A DNA stretch of 11,565 nt from an uncultured Eubacteriales bacterium (GTDB lineage Bacteria > Bacillota > Clostridia > Oscillospirales > CAG-272), in assembly GCA_934476315.1 (NCBI GenBank), contig CAKSNQ010000043.1, forward strand, positions 1 to 11,565. The letters are read 5' to 3'. A program made the position numbers and the translations under genes. The notes under the pieces were generated by a model, which saw only the letters and a program-made list of their open reading frames with translations, ran no database searches and was not told the DNA's origin. Shown here in pieces: positions 7,141-11,565 of the stretch (positions within the stretch are counted from its first letter, which is position 1; every line of letters starts with the position of its first letter).

Positions 7141-8232
7141 TCAGTTTCCTCCGAGAATCAGGTCTTCCAGAGACAGGATGTTCACCCCGTCCGTTTCCGC
7201 CGCCTTCAGTGCGGCATATTCGCCAACGCACGCTGTGACAATCGTTTTTGCGCCAACGCTCTCTGCGTTGAAGATTCTTCTTGCCGCGACCGCCCGCATC
7301 ACGTCCGGCATCCATTCCGCCATCAGCAGGTTCCCTGCCCAAACCGTTTCCTCACCGTGCAGAAGCATTTCGGAGAGATTTGCACAGGCGGAGATAAGCG
7401 CACGGGGTTCTTCAATTTCTCCGAGGTCGCGCGAGAGCTGGAACGGGTCCTGATAAACGACAGGTATCCCCCGCTTCCGGACGGTCAGCCTTCCGGACCG
7501 CAACAGTTCCAGCGCATATGCGGGGAAGGTCACCACGCGGCAGGAAAGCTCCACACCGTATTCCGCATAGGTTCTGCGCAAAACCTTTGCATCGGTCGGG
7601 TCAGCCGCGATGACCGTCTTGTAGGTGTTCATCACCGCCGCGCACGCCTGCATCTGCTCTTTCGTTTCCTTAAGTGCGCCGATCAGATAATCCAGCTGTG
7701 CGCCCGATGCGGGTTCCGCCTCAAGCACAGTAAAGTCCACCCCTGCGCGCTCCAGAACCGCAACCGTTTTCACCGCCTGCTCCGGCATTTTATATCTTGC
7801 GTCCGCGCCGAGGAGCAGGAGCGTATCGGTCTTGGCGGAATGCTTTTCGATTGCCGTCCGCAATTCCTCTGCCAGGTCCGTCATTCCATACGCGTTTCCG
7901 CTTGAAAGGCAGTTTTCCACCAATTTCTGAATGTAATCCGGCAGTTTCCCCTCCAGTGCCGCCTGCTCGCGGACAGCTTTTGTGAACATCACGGGATCCC
8001 ACCCGGTGACGCAGACCTGCACGCAGGCGCCGCATCCGGCGCATTCGTAAATGTTGTCCATGATATCTTCCGGCAACAGTGCGCCGCGCGTGACAAGGGA
8101 GATTCCCAAGGCTCTTGCGCGGGGCGTGCTTCTTTCATGTCCTGTTGCGTTTCCGATCGGGCAGATGTGATGGCACATCCAACAGAACCGGCAGGAATCC
8201 ACGTGCTGATTGACCTTTTCCGACAGCTTCAT
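7141..8232 (-). CDS. GlcF/HdrD-like double [4Fe-4S] protein with a degenerate CCG domain (363 aa)
   Basis: This is the probable electron-transfer partner of the FAD oxidase encoded just upstream. Two ferredoxin-type motifs are complete: CRFCWMCHHICP (Cys14, 17, 20, 24) and CAGCGACVQVC (Cys64, 67, 70, 74). The remaining ~290 residues follow the layout of the CCG domain of GlcF, LutA and HdrD, but the metal-binding cysteines are largely gone. The usual DPCHLGR is DPFQLSR (263-269), the CCGxGG position is VWAGN (297-301), and only TACVGEY (Cys335) recalls the last motif. Any non-cubane cluster is therefore probably lost, leaving two cubane clusters as an electron wire. A GTG at 8241 is in frame, but AGGAGGT overlaps it and sits 8 bases before the ATG at 8232, so the ATG is preferred. 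The gap to the oxidase gene is 13 bases, and one base separates it from the aldolase gene. No membrane segment is seen. Confidence 0.85.
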   Translation of the reverse strand: MKLSEKVNQHVDSCRFCWMCHHICPIGNATGHERSTPRARALGISLVTRGALLPEDIMDNIYECAGCGACVQVCVTGWDPVMFTKAVREQAALEGKLPDYIQKLVENCLSSGNAYGMTDLAEELRTAIEKHSAKTDTLLLLGADARYKMPEQAVKTVAVLERAGVDFTVLEAEPASGAQLDYLIGALKETKEQMQACAAVMNTYKTVIAADPTDAKVLRRTYAEYGVELSCRVVTFPAYALELLRSGRLTVRKRGIPVVYQDPFQLSRDLGEIEEPRALISACANLSEMLLHGEETVWAGNLLMAEWMPDVMRAVAARRIFNAESVGAKTIVTACVGEYAALKAAETDGVNILSLEDLILGGN

Positions 8233-8245
8233 CTCATCCACCTCC

Positions 8246-9685
8246 TCAGAGTCCCAGCTTGAACGGATTCATAATCCCGTTCGGGTCAAGCTGTTTTTTC
8301 AGTCCCTCGAACACCTGCATGGCAGGACCGTACTGCTCCTTCATCAGTCTGCCGAGTTTGATGCCCACGCCGTGGTGATCGTTGACCACGCCGCCGTGCG
8401 CCAAAGCCGTCCGCACACCGCAGGTCCAGATTGCCTGATGCAGGCGGAGCGCCTCGACAGGGTCCCGCGGAACGTCCTTGCCGTCCACAATAAAACGATC
8501 GTAAACCATCGCGCCCCACTCGTACCAGTGCGAGAAATGCGCTATGAACTTCGCCTGCGGGAAGTTGGTCTCAATCGCCTTCTTCATCGCCCAGTAGATT
8601 TCCTCAATCTTGTCATACGGGGCAATGGTATCCATCGTGCCGAACATCTGCGGCAGGTCCATCATATAGCCGGGATAGAAGAAGGTAATCTTCTCCTTCC
8701 ACCACTTCTCACCGTATTCGCTTCCGAGATCCTCCGCGCCGTACTTTTTGAAGGTATCCAAAAGGATTTTCTCCTCCACCTCCACCATCTCGCGGCACCC
8801 CTCATAAGCAATGTTCATGAACGCGCCCTTGCGCTCCACACCAACCACCTTTTTAATCAGAGATGCAGTCTCCGCCTCGTCATACAGCCGCATGACCGAG
8901 GGTTTGAACTTCTGAAGCAGCTCCCGCGATGCGACAAACGCGCCGTGCATATCCTCAAACAGGAACGCACGGAAACGCCGTTCCTCCGGCTGGTCGAAAA
9001 TGCGGATCTGAGCCTTTGTGATGATACCGAGCGTTCCCTCCGAGCCGATGAAAATCTGATTGAGGTCGGGTCCTGCCGCGTGCTTGGGCGCGGGTGAAGT
9101 CAGAATAATGTCCCCGTTCGGAAGCACGACCTCCATTTGCAGGACCATATCGTCGATCTTGCCGTATTTCGTGGACACCACGCCGATGCCGCGGTGTGCA
9201 AGAAATCCGCCAACCGTGGAGCAGGTCAGCGAGGACGGGTAGTGCATGGTTGCCTTGCCCACCTCATTTGCGGCATACTCAATGTGCTTATAAATGGCGC
9301 CCGTGCCGCATTCGATGTACATTCCCTCGGTATTGACCTGATAAATCCGGTTCATCCGCTTGGTATCCAGCAGAATGCCGCCGCAGACCGGAATCGCGCC
9401 GCCCTGCGTTCCGCCGCCCGCGCCCCAAACCGTAACGGGAATTTTATAATAGTTTGCAATCTTCACAACCTTGGAGACCTCGGTCGCATCCAGCGGGCAG
9501 ACCACAAAATCCGCCTCCGGCATCCGCTGTCCCCTGTCCGCCCACATCCGCGAGAGCCAGTAGTAGTCCACGCTGTGCGTCACCTTGTCAATCGGACGCG
9601 TGGAGCAGTTTTCCTTTCCCACCGCGTCCTCCAACTCGGTCAGGATCATAGAAAACAAAAAGTCGTTCATTGGATATTGCATCAT
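8246..9685 (-). CDS. FAD-linked oxidase/dehydrogenase, GlcD / alkyl-DHAP-synthase type (479 aa)
   Basis: This is a soluble flavoprotein of the VAO/PCMH fold. The FAD-binding half includes PVTVWGAGGGTQGGAIP (83-99), HYPSSLTCSTVGGFLAHRG (148-166) and IFIGSEGTLGIIT (211-223). The cap half includes PSVMRLYDEAET (262-273), FSHWYEWGAMVYDRF (384-398) and HGGVVNDHHGVG (430-441). The ending LDPNGIMNPFKLG is standard for the D-lactate/glycolate dehydrogenase group. The paired SHxYxxGA and HHGVG stretches resemble alkylglycerone-phosphate synthase relatives more than lactate dehydrogenases. An adjacent Fe-S protein and an operon-encoded ETF point to a dehydrogenase of an alcohol or 2-hydroxy-acid rather than an oxygen-using oxidase. 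The substrate is unknown; candidates are a sugar acid, glycolate or lactate. It is the first gene of the operon. The start at 9685 follows AAGGAG by five bases, and a second ATG at 9682 is also possible. Confidence 0.87.
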   Translation of the reverse strand: MMQYPMNDFLFSMILTELEDAVGKENCSTRPIDKVTHSVDYYWLSRMWADRGQRMPEADFVVCPLDATEVSKVVKIANYYKIPVTVWGAGGGTQGGAIPVCGGILLDTKRMNRIYQVNTEGMYIECGTGAIYKHIEYAANEVGKATMHYPSSLTCSTVGGFLAHRGIGVVSTKYGKIDDMVLQMEVVLPNGDIILTSPAPKHAAGPDLNQIFIGSEGTLGIITKAQIRIFDQPEERRFRAFLFEDMHGAFVASRELLQKFKPSVMRLYDEAETASLIKKVVGVERKGAFMNIAYEGCREMVEVEEKILLDTFKKYGAEDLGSEYGEKWWKEKITFFYPGYMMDLPQMFGTMDTIAPYDKIEEIYWAMKKAIETNFPQAKFIAHFSHWYEWGAMVYDRFIVDGKDVPRDPVEALRLHQAIWTCGVRTALAHGGVVNDHHGVGIKLGRLMKEQYGPAMQVFEGLKKQLDPNGIMNPFKLGL

Positions 9686-9711
9686 TTTTTCTCCTTTGCC
9701 GTATTGTCCTC

Positions 9712-9740
9712 ATTTTAGCATACCACGGCAGTGTTTGCAA
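9712..9740 (-). promoter_or_regulatory. Operon promoter (sigma-A type, extended -10)
   Basis: On the minus strand, TTGCAA (9740-9735) is followed after 17 bases by TAAAAT (9717-9712). A TG one base before the -10 makes it an extended -10. Transcription would begin near 9705, giving a leader of about 20 bases before the oxidase ATG at 9685, with its ribosome binding site inside. This is read from sequence only. Confidence 0.65.
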
Positions 9741-9749
9741 GACGGACGA

Positions 9750-9761
9750 GAAAATAATTTC
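9750..9761. promoter_or_regulatory. Probable operator copy 1 for the RpiR-type regulator
   Basis: GAAAATAATTTC is a near-palindrome with GAAA/TTTC arms; including flanks it is AGAAA-N4-TTTCT. It lies about 10 bases upstream of the operon -35 box and 7 bases upstream of the regulator -35 box. An identical 12-mer occurs at 9802-9813, exactly 52 bases away, close to five helical turns. Assignment to the adjacent regulator is inferred from position and symmetry. Confidence 0.5.
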
Positions 9762-9768
9762 TGAATGC

Positions 9769-9797
9769 TTGACTTTTTCTTTCGAATATGGTAGAAT
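9769..9797 (+). promoter_or_regulatory. Promoter of the divergent rpiR-type gene (sigma-A type)
   Basis: TTGACT (9769-9774) and TAGAAT (9792-9797) are separated by 17 bases, close to consensus. The transcript would start around 9804, so the in-frame ATG at 9800 would lie upstream of the predicted start. This supports the ATG at 9830 as the real start codon. Confidence 0.72.
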
Positions 9798-9801
9798 GAA
9801 T

Positions 9802-9813
9802 GAAAATAATTTC
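9802..9813. promoter_or_regulatory. Probable operator copy 2 for the RpiR-type regulator
   Basis: This second exact copy of GAAAATAATTTC covers the predicted transcription start of the regulator gene. A protein bound here would block that promoter, and together with copy 1 it could loop or cooperate across it, giving autoregulation. This is inferred. Confidence 0.5.
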
Positions 9814-9829
9814 CGTTTTCGGAGGCACG

Positions 9830-10669
9830 ATGGAATCGGTTCTGCACATCATCCGGCAAAATTACGACCGTATGGGGTGCGCGGAGCAAAAGCTCGCGGA
9901 CTACCTTCTGACACACACCGGGGAGATCCTCGGCATTTCGATCTCTGAGCTTGCCGGGCGTTGCTCCTGCGGGAACGCAACCGTGGTACGGTTTGCAAGG
10001 CGGCTCGGGCTGAACGGCTATCAGGAGCTGAAGGTACGTCTTGCCGCAGAGATCGGCTCGGCATCGGAAATCGACGAGGAGATCCGGAAAAGCGACAACT
10101 GCTATCGCATCTATCAGAAGCGGATCGCGTCCATTTCGGAATCTCTCAGGGAAACCGAATCGGTTCTGGACGAGAAAACGCTGGAGGCAGTGGCGCAGGC
10201 GGTGCTTCACGCCAACCGGATCGTTGTTTTCGGGCTTGGAAATTCCGCCTCCATTGCGCAGGACGCGGCGCACAAATTCCTGCGTTTGGGACTGGACGCG
10301 CAGGCCTGCTGTGACAACCATCTGCAAGCCATCATCGCCTCCCATCTGCGGCGCGGAGGAATTGCCATCGGCATTTCGCACTCCGGCGCATCACGCGATA
10401 TTGTGGACGCCATGCGGCTGTGCAAGCTCTACGGTGCAACCACCGCCTGTATCACCAACTACGGAAAAAGCCCGCTTGCGGATTCCGTGGACTATGCCCT
10501 GTTCACCCGCTCCCGCGAAACCGAGCATTCCATCCTTGCCATGAACTCCCGCTTGGCACAGCTCGCCATCATCGACTGCATCTATACCTACATCGTCCTC
10601 AACGCCGATAAAGCTGCAAAGCAGGCAATCTATAATACCGAAGCGGCGTTGCAGAGTAAAAAATATTAA
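9830..10669 (+). CDS. MurR/RpiR-family transcriptional regulator (HTH + SIS, 279 aa)
   Basis: The protein has the two-domain layout of this family. An N-terminal HTH (about residues 1-75) includes KLADYLLTHTGEILGISISE (21-40), then SCGNATVVRFARRLGLNGYQ (46-65), the recognition-helix region. A SIS domain (about 128-258) has VVFGLGNSASIAQ (132-144) and GISHSGASRD (181-190), the loops that bind a phosphosugar effector. Length is typical (~280). An earlier ATG at 9800 adds ten residues but lies upstream of the predicted transcription start. The ATG at 9830 follows GGAGG. Divergent placement next to the eight-gene operon, with two identical near-palindromes between the promoters, makes it the likely local regulator. 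It would sense a phosphorylated intermediate of the pathway, probably the product of one of the two kinases. Whether it represses or activates is not visible. Confidence 0.9.
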   Translation: MESVLHIIRQNYDRMGCAEQKLADYLLTHTGEILGISISELAGRCSCGNATVVRFARRLGLNGYQELKVRLAAEIGSASEIDEEIRKSDNCYRIYQKRIASISESLRETESVLDEKTLEAVAQAVLHANRIVVFGLGNSASIAQDAAHKFLRLGLDAQACCDNHLQAIIASHLRRGGIAIGISHSGASRDIVDAMRLCKLYGATTACITNYGKSPLADSVDYALFTRSRETEHSILAMNSRLAQLAIIDCIYTYIVLNADKAAKQAIYNTEAALQSKKY

Positions 10670-10678
10670 GGCATCTCT

Positions 10679-10722
10679 CTGCGAAACGGCAACCAAAAGA
10701 CAGATCTTTCGGCATTTCGCAG
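10679..10722. other. Imperfect hairpin after the regulator gene
   Basis: The outer arms CTGCGAAA (10679-10686) and TTTCGCAG (10715-10722) pair perfectly. An inner stem CCAAAAGA/TCTTTCGG pairs at 7 of 8 positions around a 4-base loop. It starts 10 bases after the regulator stop and could end or protect its transcript, but it lacks a T-run, so I do not call it an intrinsic terminator. Confidence 0.5.
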
Positions 10723-10791
10723 GACATTACGGACGCTATGCGGCGGTGCAACCGCCGTATGCAGATCACGGACGGAAAATCAGTTGATTTT
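10708..10791 (+). pseudogene. Remnant of an RpiR-type SIS domain (internally deleted copy)
   Basis: Just downstream of the intact regulator, one frame reads FGISQDITDAMRRC followed by QITDGKSVDF. This lines up in order with residues ~180-221 of the regulator (GISHSGASRDIVDAMRLC, then CITNYGKS, then SVDY) after removal of three short segments. At DNA level TCGGCATTTCGCA (10709-10721) is identical to 10368-10380. GACGC-ATGCGGC and GGTGCAACC follow in the same order, with the intervening bases missing. No start, stop or ribosome binding site belongs to it. I read it as a decayed duplicate or a trace of a lost paralogue. The sequence is short, and part of it is also used by flanking hairpins, so chance similarity is not excluded. 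Confidence 0.45.
10738..10760. repeat. GC-rich short inverted repeat
   Basis: ATGCGGCGGT and ACCGCCGTAT form a 10-base stem with one mismatch (G-U pairing) around GCA. It lies inside the decayed region between two gene remnants, about 20 bases beyond the stop codon of the minus-strand remnant. It could act as a 3'-end structure for that gene, although no T-run follows. Confidence 0.45.
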
Positions 10792-11108
10792 GCTTCGGTC
10801 AATCCCATCGTCAGATTTTTTGTAATCCACTGTAACCGTTGTTCCGTTTGTACAGGTGGTTCGAACCACGTCCTCCGAAAGCTTTTCGTGATTTTCGATA
10901 AGCTCGTACCGTTCCGGTGCAAGCGCCAAATAGTCGTCAGCCATCTGCCGGACTTTTCAGCGCTTTCCGTCAACTGTTCGCCCGCATCACAAAGGAAGTC
11001 CTCGGTCTCCATCCAATTTCGAATCCCTGCATCTGCAAAGTTTGCATAGTAGCATACAAGCAATCTGCTGCCGAGTTCAACGATTGCGAATTCCTTTTGC
11101 CATATAAT
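10780..11108 (-). pseudogene. Frameshifted C-terminal fragment of an unrecognised gene
   Basis: Two minus-strand frames join into one sensible protein end. From 11108 down to about 10955, frame one includes KEFAIVELGSRLLVCYYANF and AGIRNWMETEDFLCDAGEQ. It then drops into random-looking sequence. From about 10955, the neighbouring frame continues with VRQMADDYLALAPERYELIE, then HEKLSEDVVRTTCTNGTTVT, ends in SKIN and stops at TGA 10780-10782. The switch falls around 10951-10957, near a run of four T (AAAAGTCC on the coding strand), and fits loss of one base. Upstream, an in-frame TGA at 11109-11111 and no start or ribosome binding site show that the front is missing. The ending has the feel of the last beta-strands of large surface or glycosidase-like clostridial proteins, but I cannot name the family. 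Confidence 0.6.
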
Positions 11109-11125
11109 TCAAAGTATTTGTAACC

Positions 11126-11565
11126 TTAACTCAATATCCTTTTCTCAATATATGCGTTTTTAGACAAACCGCAGGCTACCGCCTCACCATACAGCTCCCT
11201 TGCTGGCTCTTCCCTGCCGGTATCAATCAGAGCGTTGATCGCTCTGTTGACAGCCACCCTTGCCAGGTCGTATTTCGACCGTTGTCTATTGAGCATTTTC
11301 CACTCGCCGACTAAAAAATCATTTTGCGACTTTTCTGACTTCAACCAAGGAAGCAATCGCATACCGAGGTCAAATACGTCACGCTCTGCGCTACCAAAAG
11401 CCTTCAGGCAAAGAGCGTAGTAAAATGTTTCGTAAAAAATGGAATTGTCGGAGGATTCGGTTGTCTCTAAAAATGATCTGAAATTATTTTTGGCAAGCTC
11501 CAGGTAATCAACAGGTGTTTTCACCGCCGGTGTCACCGATAACGCCGCGTTATGGCACTCAAATG
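11126..11565 (-). CDS. Hypothetical alpha-helical protein, C-terminal part (5' end beyond the window)
   Basis: The reading frame is open from the right edge to a TAA at 11126-11128. It contains no ATG; the first possible start inside it is a GTG at 11536. The frame continues upstream without a stop through residues ECHNAALSVT, and no ribosome binding site precedes the GTG, so the gene most likely begins outside the window. About 146 residues are visible. They are rich in Leu, Ala, Lys and Glu and look all-helical, for example FRSFLETTESSDN, DVFDLGMRLLPWLK and LARVAVNRAINALIDTG, ending in ELYGEAVACGLSKNAYIEK. The last part resembles a helical-hairpin (TPR-like) pair by periodicity only. No signal peptide, membrane segment or catalytic motif is visible. 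I do not recognise the family. Confidence 0.6.
   Translation of the reverse strand, partial: FECHNAALSVTPAVKTPVDYLELAKNNFRSFLETTESSDNSIFYETFYYALCLKAFGSAERDVFDLGMRLLPWLKSEKSQNDFLVGEWKMLNRQRSKYDLARVAVNRAINALIDTGREEPARELYGEAVACGLSKNAYIEKRILS

Noticed and set aside
8233..8241. GTG start for the Fe-S protein
   Set aside because: The AGGAGGT ribosome binding site overlaps this GTG and is correctly spaced only for the ATG at 8232.
9727..9740. Possible CcpA cre-like site overlapping the operon -35 box
   Set aside because: The match to the cre consensus is poor: the central CG is CA, and the 3' half does not mirror the 5' half.
9800..9829. Upstream ATG start for the regulator at 9800
   Set aside because: It lies at or before the predicted transcription start (about 9804) and lacks a ribosome binding site. 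GGAGG precedes the ATG at 9830.
1..11565. CRISPR array, tRNA, rRNA, riboswitch or transposase
   Set aside because: I saw no regularly spaced direct repeats, no cloverleaf or rRNA segment, no known riboswitch core in the short leaders, and no transposase motif.

Overview
The window reads as a piece of a fairly GC-rich, low-oxygen Firmicute chromosome, most likely a gut-type clostridium (Oscillospirales or a relative). The grounds are strong AGGAG-type ribosome binding sites before most genes, sigma-A style promoters, an electron-transfer flavoprotein system, and an intergenic hairpin repeat that I recognise from gut Clostridia. This taxonomic call is an inference.

The core (250-9685, minus strand) is one tightly packed eight-gene operon. 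In transcription order it encodes: an FAD-linked oxidase of the GlcD/alkyl-DHAP-synthase type; a partner protein with two [4Fe-4S] clusters; a class II ketose-(bis)phosphate aldolase; a PfkB-type sugar kinase; an IolB-family isomerase; an FGGY-type sugar kinase; a single-chain fusion of both ETF subunits (EtfB-EtfA); and an isomerase of the L-fucose/L-arabinose isomerase fold. Neighbouring genes overlap or lie within 13 bases of each other, except for a 101-base gap between the IolB gene and the FGGY kinase. That gap holds a two-hairpin repeat. A divergent gene (9830-10669, plus strand) encodes a MurR/RpiR-type regulator with an HTH and a sugar-phosphate-sensing SIS domain. The 144-base divergent region carries a good promoter for each direction and two copies of a 12-base near-palindrome that are probable operators.

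The enzymes suggest catabolism of a sugar, sugar acid or cyclitol. Isomerases and kinases would prepare a phosphorylated ketose or keto-acid, and the aldolase would split it, probably to DHAP plus an aldehyde. The oxidase/Fe-S/ETF module would take electrons from a hydroxylated substrate or product and pass them to the cell's redox pool. IolB, PfkB kinase and class II aldolase could together form the lower half of inositol breakdown, but the upper inositol enzymes are not in the window. The combination with a fucose-type isomerase, a second kinase and a flavin oxidase fits no textbook pathway I know. No transporter or secreted hydrolase is present here.

Both sides of the operon are gene debris. 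On the left (1-191) is a 5'-truncated piece of an SF2 restriction-type helicase. On the right (10670-11111) are a shrunken remnant of an RpiR/SIS gene and a frameshifted C-terminal fragment of an unrecognised gene, followed by a partial gene of unknown function running off the right edge. This suggests the operon sits at a rearranged locus and may have been acquired as a cassette.
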